In this document: in pieces, positions 38,785 to 47,522 of the stretch
Layout: each line of letters begins with the position of its first letter
Position numbering within the stretch: the first letter of the stretch is position 1
Source: CAILZL01 sp963791615
GTDB taxonomy: Bacteria > Pseudomonadota > Gammaproteobacteria > Steroidobacterales > Steroidobacteraceae
NCBI GenBank assembly: GCA_963791615.1
Contig: CAWBTE010000006.1
Span: 1,550,001 to 1,614,000, forward strand
Length of the DNA: 64,000 nucleotides
Reading direction: 5' to 3'
Notes under the pieces: generated by a model
What the model was told of the DNA's origin: nothing
The model's database searches: none
What the model saw: the letters and a program-made list of their open reading frames with translations, nothing else
Translations under genes and position numbers: made by a program

Positions 38785-39024
38785 ATGTCGTACGTATCAT
38801 TGGCGCGTGCCTTCACCATTATCGCGGCAGAGCGCAAGGCCGCGCAGAAAGTAGCGCCGGTGTACACGTATGTGTTTGCACATGAATCGGAAACACCCTC
38901 CGTGGAAGGTGTGCCGTATCCGAACACACTGGAAGAACGTTCAACCATGTTCATCGACACGGAATTCAAGGTGTTGAAAGACCTGTGGCGTAAGGAGCCG
39001 CTGTTCTGGGAAGAGGTTGTGTAA
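38785..39024 (+). pseudogene. Short ORF, possible esterase C-terminal remnant
   Basis: 79 codons (MSYVSLARAF...). The stretch AAERKAAQKVAPVYTYVF resembles the C-terminal region of type B carboxylesterases, where it precedes a glycine/histidine-rich part, but the rest (TMFIDTEFKVLKDLWRKEP) is not familiar and nothing upstream encodes the remaining esterase. It is either a remnant or an unrelated small protein. It lies between copy 3 of the partner family and the methyltransferase. Confidence 0.35.
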
Positions 39025-39147
39025 CGCCTCGACAGAACTGGACCAACACAGGCATTATCGATCGGCAACGCATTGCCCGGGTGGCTCCAGAAAGCGAACA
39101 GACCACCCTCACACAAGCTGTCTGAATCCAGAAGGTACAAGAATCAT

Positions 39148-39873
39148 ATGGAGCAGAAAAAATCCCCCTGGGATTACATGGGGCCGGCAGAAACTGCCAT
39201 TCTCGGCGAGGTCGTTCTCGATCAGAAGGAGCAGGCGCGCTGGGGTCGTGCCATGTTATTCGGCACGCTGCCCTATATGTGGCGCGAGAAGGCCTCGGTC
39301 ATCCGCGAGATGATGTACGACAAGCTTGCCCTCAAACCCGGCGACAGGGTGCTGATCATTGGCGAGTGTGTGCAGGTGTGCGGTTTCGACACTGACATGC
39401 AGGAGCGCATGAAGGGTCAGGGTCACATTGACATTGTTGACATCACCGCCAAAGCACGCAGCGCCTATATCGATGGCGTCGCCGGGCGTGGCGGTCAGCT
39501 CGCCACCTGGCAGTGGACCTATACGCAGGACAAGCCGGACAACTACTACGACGCGGTGGCGATTCTGCAAGCGGTGCAGCATACCGACGACTGGCACGAA
39601 TCTGCGCGTGAACTTACGCGCGTGCTCAAACCCGGCAGAAGCATTGTGCTTGCCGAGATCGCGCTGGGGCCAAGGATTCTCGATGCAGCCAGTGTTGATG
39701 TGCACATCGAAGCATGGGTGGACAAGATGTTTTCGCGCATGGGCTTTGCACTCGAGAAAGTTCCGTACTACAGCCCACAGCAGTTACAAGCGGCCTTTGC
39801 GGGCGTGGTGCAGGATGCGCATACCTTCGTCTGGAAAGGCATCGAAACGTTCTGGGGTCGCAAGCCGGGCTGA
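39148..39873 (+). CDS. Class I SAM-dependent methyltransferase
   Basis: 241 residues without a signal peptide. SAM-binding motif I is LKPGDRVLIIGECVQVCGF (degenerate but in the right place), followed by IDIVDITAKA, an acidic YYDAVAILQAVQH and ELTRVLKPGRSIVLAEI. The acceptor substrate is unknown. Start ATG 39148 (MEQKKSPWDYMG) is preferred over an upstream ORF extension without homology. It is the first of three cytoplasmic enzymes with a cupin and a CMD protein, suggesting processing of an aromatic or lactone intermediate. Confidence 0.78.
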   Translation: MEQKKSPWDYMGPAETAILGEVVLDQKEQARWGRAMLFGTLPYMWREKASVIREMMYDKLALKPGDRVLIIGECVQVCGFDTDMQERMKGQGHIDIVDITAKARSAYIDGVAGRGGQLATWQWTYTQDKPDNYYDAVAILQAVQHTDDWHESARELTRVLKPGRSIVLAEIALGPRILDAASVDVHIEAWVDKMFSRMGFALEKVPYYSPQQLQAAFAGVVQDAHTFVWKGIETFWGRKPG

Positions 39874-39914
39874 CGGTTGTTGAAACATAGTTAACTATAG
39901 AGCCGGGGCAATTC

Positions 39915-40439
39915 ATGTCGGAAAAAGATGCAACAACAGGCAATGCCTTGCCACCGCTGCGGCGGATTGTGACGGGTCACGATGCCGACGGCATCGCCAA
40001 AGTCCTGCTGGACGGTGCACCGACCAACCGCAAGATTGCGCCGACTGGCAATGTATCAACGTTGATCTGGTCTACGGACGAGTGCCCGGCGGACATCGCC
40101 GTGGGTGAAAGTATCGAAGATTATGGTGCGCGCATTCTGGGCACAGCTCCACCCGCGCACGGCACACGCTTCGCCGTCATCGATTTTGCGCCGCACACTA
40201 CGGGAGCGGTGCACCGTACCGAATCGCTTGACTACGTCATTTGCCTGTTCGGCGAAATCGAAATGCAGATGGACAAGTCGGTGGTGAAGATGAAGGCAGG
40301 CGATGTCATGGTCCAGCGCGGCACCAACCACGGCTGGAGCAACCACACGGATAAAACTGCCCGGCTTGCCTTTGTGCTGATGGATGGCAAGCCCATTGGT
40401 ATCGGGCACGCCGTATCCGGCAACACCAATGCCCGTTGA
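39915..40439 (+). CDS. Cupin-domain protein
   Basis: 174 residues, no signal peptide. A single cupin barrel is visible: FAVIDFAPHTTGAVHRTESLDYVICLFGE supplies motif 1 with one His and the Glu, and KAGDVMVQRGTNHGWSNHT supplies motif 2 with two His residues. Such small cupins are often metal-dependent dioxygenases or decarboxylase-like enzymes, or binding proteins. It lies 42 bases after the methyltransferase and 10 bases before the CMD gene. Confidence 0.82.
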   Translation: MSEKDATTGNALPPLRRIVTGHDADGIAKVLLDGAPTNRKIAPTGNVSTLIWSTDECPADIAVGESIEDYGARILGTAPPAHGTRFAVIDFAPHTTGAVHRTESLDYVICLFGEIEMQMDKSVVKMKAGDVMVQRGTNHGWSNHTDKTARLAFVLMDGKPIGIGHAVSGNTNAR

Positions 40440-40449
40440 GGAAGATCAG

Positions 40450-41001
40450 ATGACACGTGTTCCGAAAGTTGTTCCCGATGAGTTGAGTCCTGAAGCACGC
40501 AAAGTCCACGACATGATCGTCTCGACGCGACAGGGAGGCGAGATCCGTGGACCCTTCGCCATCTGGATACGTAATGCCGAACTGGCCGCCGCGGCCAACC
40601 AGATGGGCAACGCCGTGCGCCTGAACGGCAAGCTGGATGGCAAACTGTTCGAGCTGGTCATTCTGGTGGTTGCGCGCCACTGGTCGGCACAGTACGAATG
40701 GTTTGCGCATGCCAAGGACGCGGCGAAGGTCGGACTGGATGCAAACATCGTCGAAGCAATTCGTACACATCGCGTACCGTCTTTCAACAATCCGCAAGAG
40801 ACGGTGGTTTATGAGATGACACGTGAGCTTATCGAGACCAAAAGCGTCTCGGATTCGACTTATGCGCGCGCACTGGAAATGTTCGGCTTCGATCTGCTGA
40901 CGGAAATCGTGACCGTCGCGGGTTTCTATACACTCGTGGCCATGATGCTGAATGCCTTCCAGGCGCCGGTGCCGGGCGATGCACGGCCGCTGGATTTATA
41001 A
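40450..41001 (+). CDS. Carboxymuconolactone decarboxylase-family protein
   Basis: 183 residues, helical. The core VARHWSAQYEWFAHAKDAAKVGL matches the carboxymuconolactone decarboxylase family; there is no CxxC, so it is not an AhpD-type peroxidase partner. The family includes the PcaC step of protocatechuate degradation, but most members have unknown reactions. With the AAHS transporter next to it this points to aromatic-acid catabolism. Start ATG 40450 (MTRVPKVVPDEL); the ORF reaches back into the cupin gene without homology. Confidence 0.83.
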   Translation: MTRVPKVVPDELSPEARKVHDMIVSTRQGGEIRGPFAIWIRNAELAAAANQMGNAVRLNGKLDGKLFELVILVVARHWSAQYEWFAHAKDAAKVGLDANIVEAIRTHRVPSFNNPQETVVYEMTRELIETKSVSDSTYARALEMFGFDLLTEIVTVAGFYTLVAMMLNAFQAPVPGDARPLDL

Positions 41002-41006
41002 CGCAG

Positions 41007-41023
41007 AGGTCAAGCTCTGACCT
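41007..41023. promoter_or_regulatory. Inverted repeat upstream of the MFS transporter
   Basis: AGGTCAAGCTCTGACCT: 6-bp arms AGGTCA/TGACCT separated by 5 bases, between the CMD and MFS genes. It could be an operator, but no regulator gene is nearby; chance is not excluded. Confidence 0.3.
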
Positions 41024-41136
41024 GTGCAGGATCGTCCCGTACAGTCCGGATTCAGTGCTTCTCAAAAATTACGTCACAACAAGAATTACACGACAAGAAA
41101 GAACAGCAACGACGCAATCATTTGCGTCGATAGGGG

Positions 41137-42453
41137 ATGACGATGAGTGGCAGTTCGACCGTCAATGTCACCGAGCTGATTGCAGCGAGGCCCATTGGCA
41201 GCTTCCAGATCCGCATCGCCATATTGTGCGGCTTCATCGCGCTGCTTGATGGCTTCGACCTGCAGATCATTGGACTCGCTGCGCCGGCCATTGCCCAGCT
41301 GCTGCAGATTGCGCCGGCCAAAATGGGCGGCGTGTTCAGTGCCGCTCTGGCCGGGCTGACGCTCGGCGCCTTCGGACTCGGGCCGATTGCTGATCGCTTT
41401 GGGCGCAAGCGCGTGTTGCTCGGCAGCACCCTGTGCTTCGGCATTTTCACGCTGGCTACGCCGCTGGCTGATTCGTATAACACGCTGCTGCTCGCACGCT
41501 TCCTCACCGGGCTTGGGCTGGGTGGTGCGGTGCCGTGTTGTATCGCGTTGACTTCCGAGTACACACCACCGCGACAACGCGCGATTGTTATCGGCTTTCT
41601 CTGGGCTGGATTTCCCCTGGGCGGTGTGATCGGCGGATTGCTCGGTTCGTGGCTGATCCCGACACTGGGTTGGCAATGGTTATTCTGGATAGGCGGTGTC
41701 GTGCCCTTGTTGACGGTGTTGCTGCTGTTGGCATTGCTGCCGGAATCGGTGGGCTATCTGGTGTATTCGCGTGCGCCACCGGCACGCATCGCTGCCCTGC
41801 TGCAACGGGTCTGCAATACGCCAATATCTCCTGACGCAAATTTCGTGCTGGGTGAGGAACGCACTCAGAGCGCTCAAGTAAGCCAGCTGTTCAGTCATGG
41901 ACGGACACTCGGCACTCTGTTGATATGGGCTAGTTTCTTCATCGTCTATATGCAACTGGTGGCGAATAGCGCATGGAGTCCGATTCTGCTGCGCAATGTC
42001 GGCGTTCCAGTGCCCAGCTCAGCATTGGCGATGGCGGCGTTCAACTTTGGCAGCGTGATTGGCACTTCGACCGCCGGCCTGCTGCTCACTCGCTTTGGAT
42101 CGGCGGTCGTGCTGCCCGTTGCCATGATCGGAACGCTGGTCGCTTACGGCCTGGTCGGTTATGCCGCGCCCGATATCAACTTGATCATCATGCTGGAAAG
42201 TTTTGTTGGGCTGTTCCTGGGCTGTGCCAGCACGTCTCTGATCGCGCTTTCGGCGCTTTACTATCCGACGCCGATCCGTTCCACCGGCATTGGCTGGGCA
42301 CTGGGCATGGGACGTGTCGGCTCCTTCATGGGCCCGCTGATCGTCGGTGCAATGCTAGGTGGTGGCTGGAGCGTTGCGTCCATCTTTGTCGTCATCGCCG
42401 CTCCGGCATTGATCGCAGCGGTTACGGCCGGATTGATCCCCAAGCCAAGGTAG
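41137..42453 (+). CDS. MFS transporter, aromatic acid:H+ symporter (AAHS) family
   Basis: 438 residues with about 12 membrane helices. The signature DGFDLQIIG in helix 1, GPIADRFGRKRVL after helix 2 and RFLTGLGLGGAVPCCIAL in helix 4 match PcaK/BenK-type transporters, which import 4-hydroxybenzoate, benzoate or related acids with protons. The N-terminal ATG 41137 or 41143 are both possible. It ends 3 bases from the 3' end of the convergent solute-binding protein gene. Confidence 0.9.
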   Translation: MTMSGSSTVNVTELIAARPIGSFQIRIAILCGFIALLDGFDLQIIGLAAPAIAQLLQIAPAKMGGVFSAALAGLTLGAFGLGPIADRFGRKRVLLGSTLCFGIFTLATPLADSYNTLLLARFLTGLGLGGAVPCCIALTSEYTPPRQRAIVIGFLWAGFPLGGVIGGLLGSWLIPTLGWQWLFWIGGVVPLLTVLLLLALLPESVGYLVYSRAPPARIAALLQRVCNTPISPDANFVLGEERTQSAQVSQLFSHGRTLGTLLIWASFFIVYMQLVANSAWSPILLRNVGVPVPSSALAMAAFNFGSVIGTSTAGLLLTRFGSAVVLPVAMIGTLVAYGLVGYAAPDINLIIMLESFVGLFLGCASTSLIALSALYYPTPIRSTGIGWALGMGRVGSFMGPLIVGAMLGGGWSVASIFVVIAAPALIAAVTAGLIPKPR

Positions 42454-42455
42454 AT

Positions 42456-43478
42456 TTATTTCGGCGACGACTCTGCAGCGAGATAACGCGTGTCGCGATA
42501 GGCGTCGAGAGTTTGCAAGCCTTGCGTGGAGCTGGCGTACCTCGCTCGCAACGCCAGCACAGTCTGTGCGCCTTGCGTATCGACTGTGCCGTTCTGGATG
42601 AGCCCCTGCTGCGAGTCCAGCAGTTTTTCATAAACGCGATCCAGGTTGTTCGCATTCAGTGCGGGCATTTGTTCGCGAAGAATCTCGATAGCACGCGCCT
42701 TGTTCTCACGTGCGGCAAGCCACGCCATTGCGTCATTAATGCCGCTCAGAAAGGCTGTCAGTTCCGTGCGATGGCCTGTTGCCCATCCCTGGCGAACCGC
42801 CACAACATTGCCGAGATAGTTGCCAAACGATGCAGCTACTGTTGTCAGTGCCTTGCTGCCATGATCCGCTGCTGCAAGATCAGCTGGCAAGGTCAGTAAT
42901 GCCGCATCCGCTTTTTTTTCCTGCATCGCCCTCCAGCGACCATCGGAGTTGCCGACTGCGATGAAGGAAACGTCGGTCTCGTTCACGCCGGCCTTCTGCA
43001 GAATATCTTTGAACGCAAAGCTGAAGCCGGTGGATAAAGCATCTACCGCCAGTGTTCGGCCCTTGAGATCCGCGACTTTCTCAATACCTGGTGAGGCCAT
43101 GAGCGTGAGGAAACCTCTATCAATCCCCATGACGGCCACCAGATCAGGAATCGCACCGATTTCCGCCGGGCCTTGGCCCGAACGATAGGCGATGACGTTA
43201 TCGAAGGCAGTGACGATAACCGGGTAGCGTGCTTCCACCAATCCCTTGAATTGGTCGAGTGATCCCTTCGGGCTGCTGAGTGCAACAGTGATGCCGCGAC
43301 GTGCGAACATCCCTTCGCGTTGCGCGATCCAGATCGGCAGATTGGATGCACCTGAAAACGCATTGATCTGCAGCTCTGCCATCGGTGCTTGTGCACGTAC
43401 GGGCGCTTGCACAGCGACCAGGATGGCGATGCCCAACAAGGTCAGTAAACCCCATCGCAAGTCACGTCGCTTTGTCAT
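42456..43478 (-). CDS. ABC-type periplasmic solute-binding protein, NMT1/SsuA-like
   Basis: 340 residues. Signal peptide (about 9-30, ending VRAQ), then the two-lobe pattern of nitrate/sulfonate/taurine or thiamine-precursor binding proteins: LPIWIAQREGMFARRGI, VEARYPVIVTAFDNVIAY, ADLKGRTLAVDALSTGFSF and KADAALLTLPADLA. No permease or ATPase gene is adjacent, so it is an orphan binding protein. Ligand unknown, possibly an aromatic acid or sulfonate. Confidence 0.82.
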   Translation of the reverse strand: MTKRRDLRWGLLTLLGIAILVAVQAPVRAQAPMAELQINAFSGASNLPIWIAQREGMFARRGITVALSSPKGSLDQFKGLVEARYPVIVTAFDNVIAYRSGQGPAEIGAIPDLVAVMGIDRGFLTLMASPGIEKVADLKGRTLAVDALSTGFSFAFKDILQKAGVNETDVSFIAVGNSDGRWRAMQEKKADAALLTLPADLAAADHGSKALTTVAASFGNYLGNVVAVRQGWATGHRTELTAFLSGINDAMAWLAARENKARAIEILREQMPALNANNLDRVYEKLLDSQQGLIQNGTVDTQGAQTVLALRARYASSTQGLQTLDAYRDTRYLAAESSPK

Positions 43479-43490
43479 TGCGAATCCCGG

Positions 43491-43640
43491 TTAGAGATGT
43501 TCGCTGATCATATCTACCAGCCCATTCAAGATGCCGTCCTCGGCGCAGCCACGCGCGGCATCGGGTCTACGATAAGGCCCGTCATACGCGGCGGCGATGT
43601 AGCCGATGCGGTCATTGGCGATAGTGGCCATGATGGTGCT
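43491..43640 (-). pseudogene. Ceramidase-like gene remnant (3' end)
   Basis: The frame reads STIMATIANDRIGYIAAAYD and ends GCAEDGILNGLVDMISEHL. This matches the last part of the intact ceramidase-like protein at 48872-50263 (MVVTIANGRSNSGYIP ... GCAEAAIADGLTELVSQ). The rest of the gene is gone, and the remnant directly follows the transposase remnant, so a rearrangement probably removed the 5' part. Confidence 0.6.
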
Positions 43641-43724
43641 AGGGCCTGTTAACACTAGTGAGTGGCGAGGACAGGAAGAATAAACACCCTGTTCATCCAA
43701 AGCCAGCGACGGGTTGATTGAGCT

Positions 43725-43991
43725 ACTTCACGAGCGGCACTGAGAGGGCCCTCGGGCCTGCCGATACAGATGATCGAGGATGCGCGGATCGTGGTTTCAT
43801 CTTCAATGCAGGCGCCCGGCGACTGTCTGCGGCGCTGGGGGTGGCCGCTTGCCTCGCCCGCTCAGCGTCACTTGCGCACGCAGTTTGCTGTTGGGTGCAA
43901 AGACGCCGTGAAAGCGGGTCAGGTTCACTCTGGGCTTGGGTACCAGCGCCGCCAGCCTTGCCATGAAGTCGAGTGGACTGAAATACACCAA
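43725..43991 (-). mobile_element. IS91-type transposase remnant
   Basis: Reading leftward, one frame gives FSPLDFMARLAALVPKPR and NLTRFHGVFAPNSKLRAQVT, the well-known C-terminal part of Y2 transposases of IS91/IS801-like elements. After a stop at 43803 another frame gives CIEDETTIRAILDHL, matching the zinc-binding tail region of the same proteins. The catalytic part is missing and the frame is broken, so it is inactive. It marks a past insertion in the island. Confidence 0.7.
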
Positions 43992-43997
43992 TCAGGG

Positions 43998-44825
43998 CTA
44001 TTGCCTGGCCTGATTGCTGGACGGCAGCAGGGTTTCCTGACTGTACCCCACCATATCCGCCGGTGCATAAATGGTCTCGTCCGGCTCGGCCTTGGGCCGA
44101 AGAATGAACGTTGCAGTCGGTGTAGTCCACGGCTTGGTGTAATACACCGGATCATTGACCGTAAAGGTCATCTGCACTTCATCGGGCGCAACACGCCGCC
44201 AGCGTTCTTCAATACGCGTCTCGAGGCTGATGGGCGTGCCCCAGTCATCCAGCCATTGCCGGTCATCGAGCGCCTGGGTGGTGACCACGAGGGTGTCGCC
44301 ATCCCACCTGCCCACCGACTGTCCATACCAGAACGGACCGGCAACGATCTGCTCGGGAACAGCCCGGCCATCCATATAGATGATGCGAAAGATGCGCCCT
44401 ACCGATATCAGTTGCACGATGTTGCCATGCAGATTGCCCATCTCCATCACCCGCGTTCCTGAGGAGAACCGCAGGGCTCGATACAGGCCCAGAGGATTGC
44501 CCGTGTCGCGCGGATCGTTGACCGGCATTTCGCCTTTCACCTGCCGCGGACCATCTGCGGGTCTGTTGGTGTCGAAGATTGCACGACCCTCAGGAGTGAA
44601 CGGCAGCTTCTCGCTGCTCCATTGCGAGTCCGGGCCTTCCACTGGTGTCCGGTTGACGCGCTCGGCACTGCCGCGCGAGCCCCCCGCCCTTGCCCACACA
44701 CCACTGAGATCGCGAGGCGAAAATGCCGTAGCCGCAGCCGGCTTGGCCGCTTGCTGCGCATAGGCTGGCGCCGCCGCCATACACACCGCTACCAGCAGCA
44801 AACTCATGTGACGATGCAATTCCAT
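43998..44825 (-). CDS. Exported partner protein of DUF6152, copy 4 (unknown function)
   Basis: 275 residues; signal peptide ending AYAQ. Family outline: LSGVWARAGGS, VQLISVGRIFRIIYMDGR, YGQSVGRWDGDTLVV and VNDPVYYTKPW. It lacks the CLP motif of copies 1-3, so it is a distinct branch. A very good RBS (GGAGGAG) overlaps the end of the DUF6152-like gene that precedes it, again suggesting translational coupling. Its 3' end abuts the transposase remnant. Confidence 0.68.
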   Translation of the reverse strand: MELHRHMSLLLVAVCMAAAPAYAQQAAKPAAATAFSPRDLSGVWARAGGSRGSAERVNRTPVEGPDSQWSSEKLPFTPEGRAIFDTNRPADGPRQVKGEMPVNDPRDTGNPLGLYRALRFSSGTRVMEMGNLHGNIVQLISVGRIFRIIYMDGRAVPEQIVAGPFWYGQSVGRWDGDTLVVTTQALDDRQWLDDWGTPISLETRIEERWRRVAPDEVQMTFTVNDPVYYTKPWTTPTATFILRPKAEPDETIYAPADMVGYSQETLLPSSNQARQ

Positions 44826-44827
44826 GG

Positions 44828-45220
44828 CTACTCCTCCGCCGCGTCGGACGTCGCGACCTGCTTGCCGTTCACTTCAATGAACCGAGCCTCGGCTTCACCC
44901 GCCAGCGGATTGCTGAAGGCCACATGCACCTGCGCTACTACCTTGTCGCCGGGCTTGATGCTGAGGCGATTGAATCCCAACTTCGCCAGCGTGTTCGGAC
45001 TACCCATTTCCAGCACATAGGTCACTTCCTTGCCCGCAGCATCCTTGCCGGTCAGGAACAGCCCGGCGTGTGGGTTGCGCCACGCAAACTGCTTGGCTAC
45101 GCCTTCAATCCTGACCTTCCTGGTCTGGTCGTAAAAACCCGCCGTACCGTGATGGGCCAGCAGTGAACCCGGAACCCACAAAGCCATACATGCCAATATC
45201 AATACTGTTGCCATTCGCAT
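44828..45220 (-). CDS. Exported DUF6152-like protein, copy 4
   Basis: 130 residues. Signal peptide ends GSLLA and the mature chain would start HHGTAGFYD. Conserved FAWRNPHAGLFL, TYVLEMGSPNTL and IKPGDKVVAQV. Order within this pair (DUF6152 first, partner second, 2-base gap) is the same as in the two other tightly coupled pairs. Divergent from the NHL-propeller gene with about 290 bases between. Confidence 0.78.
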   Translation of the reverse strand: MRMATVLILACMALWVPGSLLAHHGTAGFYDQTRKVRIEGVAKQFAWRNPHAGLFLTGKDAAGKEVTYVLEMGSPNTLAKLGFNRLSIKPGDKVVAQVHVAFSNPLAGEAEARFIEVNGKQVATSDAAEE

Positions 45221-45513
45221 AAAAAATCCTCGGTATCTGATTTACAGGCCGCGCTGTAGCGCGAGCGGCCTCCGCATCCGGAGCTTTGTACGACGCGTGA
45301 CAACGCGTATGAACTACTATCAATTGCCTTCCGTGTCCCTTCTGAAGCGCCGCGGGTCCCTGTTCATGAGTATGATTCAGGAACAAGGGGCGGACAACCT
45401 TTGGCCTGCGCGAAACTGTAGTCGCACCAACTTGTGTACACCTTAAGGCCTTGCTCGACGGAAGCAGTCGGCGTATCAATAACCAACAATTGACCAAAAG
45501 GGGTATCCCGATA

Positions 45514-46503
45514 ATGAAGAGGCGCGCGTATCGAACTTCATGGGCTATTGCAGCCCTGACAATCGCATTCGTGTTCCCTGGCGCGCACGTTCGTGCACAG
45601 AATCCCGCTTACCGCATGATGGAAGACTGGGCGCGGGTTCCGCAGGGTTTCACATGGGGGCAAATAATTTCAGTGGATGTCGACGTCAAAGGCGACGTTT
45701 ACGTCTTGCAGCGTTGCTCCTCGAACACCTGCGTAGACCGCAGCGAACCACCGCTGCTCAAGTTCGATGCTGCGGGCCGTCAATTATGGAGCTGGGGCGC
45801 GGGCAAAACCGTCTATCCGCACGGTATGGACATCGACAGACATGGAAACATCTGGCTGACGGACGCGCAGGATAACAGCGGCAAGGGACAACAGGTCTTC
45901 AAGCTCAGTCCCGACGGCAAGGTGCTGATGACCATCGGCATGGCTGGTGTTGCCGGCGACGGGCAATATACGTTCAACGGCGTCGCTGATATCGAGGTGG
46001 CCGACAACGGCGACATCTTCGTCGCCGACGGGCATGTCAACAACCGTATCGTCAAATATTCACCCGACGGCAAATACATCGCCGAGTGGGGCAGGAAAGG
46101 CAACGCCACCGGTGAATTCAACATGCCCCACGCACTGGCAATGGATTCACAGGGACGCCTGTTCGTCGGCGATCGCGACAACTATCGAATCCAGATCTTC
46201 GATCAGAATGGGCGCTTCATCGACGAGTGGCGTCAGTTCGGTCGTCCCAGCGGGATCTACATCGACGCAAACGACAACCTCTACGTCGCCGCACAGAACA
46301 CCAAGGTCAATCAGGACATGGTGCGCGGGCTTTACATCGGCAGCGCAAGAGACGGGTCTGTCAAATCAATCATCCCCAACTTCAATGCCGAAAGTATTGC
46401 CGCCGACCGGGGCGGCGCCATTTACTCCGGTCAACGCGTTCAGGAGGGTCGGCAGCAGGAGTCCGAAGACGCACTGCTCCGGTTCGTACCGGTCGATCCT
46501 TGA
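45514..46503 (+). CDS. Exported NHL-repeat beta-propeller protein
   Basis: 329 residues with a signal peptide ending HVRAQ. Six propeller-like repeats are visible: VDVDVKGDVYVLQ, HGMDIDRHGNIWLTD, ADIEVADNGDIFVADG, HALAMDSQGRLFVGD and GIYIDANDNLYVAA. The layout resembles peptidyl-alpha-hydroxyglycine lyase-like NHL proteins, but catalytic residues cannot be assigned. Start ATG 45514, with RBS AAAAGGGG upstream, fits the signal peptide. Confidence 0.8.
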   Translation: MKRRAYRTSWAIAALTIAFVFPGAHVRAQNPAYRMMEDWARVPQGFTWGQIISVDVDVKGDVYVLQRCSSNTCVDRSEPPLLKFDAAGRQLWSWGAGKTVYPHGMDIDRHGNIWLTDAQDNSGKGQQVFKLSPDGKVLMTIGMAGVAGDGQYTFNGVADIEVADNGDIFVADGHVNNRIVKYSPDGKYIAEWGRKGNATGEFNMPHALAMDSQGRLFVGDRDNYRIQIFDQNGRFIDEWRQFGRPSGIYIDANDNLYVAAQNTKVNQDMVRGLYIGSARDGSVKSIIPNFNAESIAADRGGAIYSGQRVQEGRQQESEDALLRFVPVDP

Positions 46504-46700
46504 GATTAAGGAGCAGTGCCTAGAACGAGAAGGCCATGTCCGCCGGCGATACGATTCATCATCCTGGTCCGGACACAAACACGTTCGAGCCGGCGGCCCG
46601 TTTCCACGCTGCTATCACGCGACAACAGCACCGCGCGTGAAAGCGTGACATTACACCTTCTCCAGAAATCTCTGTCGGTCTCGCATCTGATGGCTATAGT

Positions 46701-47216
46701 ATGGCGAACATGAAACCACACGCCCTCGCACGCATCGCTGCCATGCTGCTGCTCTTGGCCTCCGTCTCGCTGTACGCAGCAGACGCGGCGAACTCGCTGA
46801 AGGTCTCGGCCGCCACTCCGGCGGCGGCGGAATACCGGCCGAGCATGCCGGACATGATGAATATCGGCGTGCAGCCGCGCCATCAAAAGCTCGGCATCGC
46901 CGGTCGGGACCGCAACTGGAAGTATTCGGCCTATGAAGTGCGCGAGCTGCGCACAGCCTTCACGCGCATCGCGCGTACGGCGCCGGCGCACGACGGCTGG
47001 GACACGCAGGCGATGTTCAACGCCATGATCATGACACCGATCAAGAACGTCGAAGACGCAATCAAGGCCGGCAATGGCCGGGCATTCGATGCCAGCTACG
47101 CCGAGCTAACCAAGGCCTGTAATGTCTGCCACGTCGTAATGAACCGCGACTACATCGTGATCCAAGTGCCGCGCACGAACGCGTACCCGAACCAGGTGTT
47201 CCGCACGCCGAACTAG
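46701..47216 (+). CDS. Exported monohaem c-type cytochrome-like protein
   Basis: 171 residues with a signal peptide to about LYAADAA. The C-terminal half is helical and ends in TKACNVCHVVMNRDYIVIQVP, a CxxCH haem c site placed as in four-helix cytochrome c'-type proteins. It could accept electrons from the exported flavoenzyme or other island oxidoreductases (inference). Confidence 0.75.
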   Translation: MANMKPHALARIAAMLLLLASVSLYAADAANSLKVSAATPAAAEYRPSMPDMMNIGVQPRHQKLGIAGRDRNWKYSAYEVRELRTAFTRIARTAPAHDGWDTQAMFNAMIMTPIKNVEDAIKAGNGRAFDASYAELTKACNVCHVVMNRDYIVIQVPRTNAYPNQVFRTPN

Positions 47217-47522
47217 CGCAAGTTCGGAGGGCGGGAAGATATAGACGCACTTTTCCACGAGAATTTAGCCGGGATCGTTTCCATGTGGCCTGTCGATGAA
47301 TCAGACATGACGCTGCGGCAGTGACGCCGGGCTGTCGATCCGCAGGTATTTGAACAGTGGAATACCTGCGGATCAATGCACCGTTACCGTTCTCGCTGTC
47401 AAGCCATGCCGCGTTACTCGTTACTTATTTGGCAAGGCAGCGATGCGCTAACGGTTAATACCCTGGCCAGTGTCGCGGCCACGACGATGGTCTGTGCTTT
47501 GAGCTTCCACCAAGGGGGAATC

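Noticed and set aside
43770..44462. Rightward 230-codon ORF over the transposase remnant and partner copy 4
   Set aside because: It is antisense to a leftward gene with signal peptide, strong RBS and family motifs.
46506..46991. Leftward 161-codon ORF opposite the CxxCH protein
   Set aside because: Arg/His-rich shadow; the rightward frame has a signal peptide and a CxxCH site.
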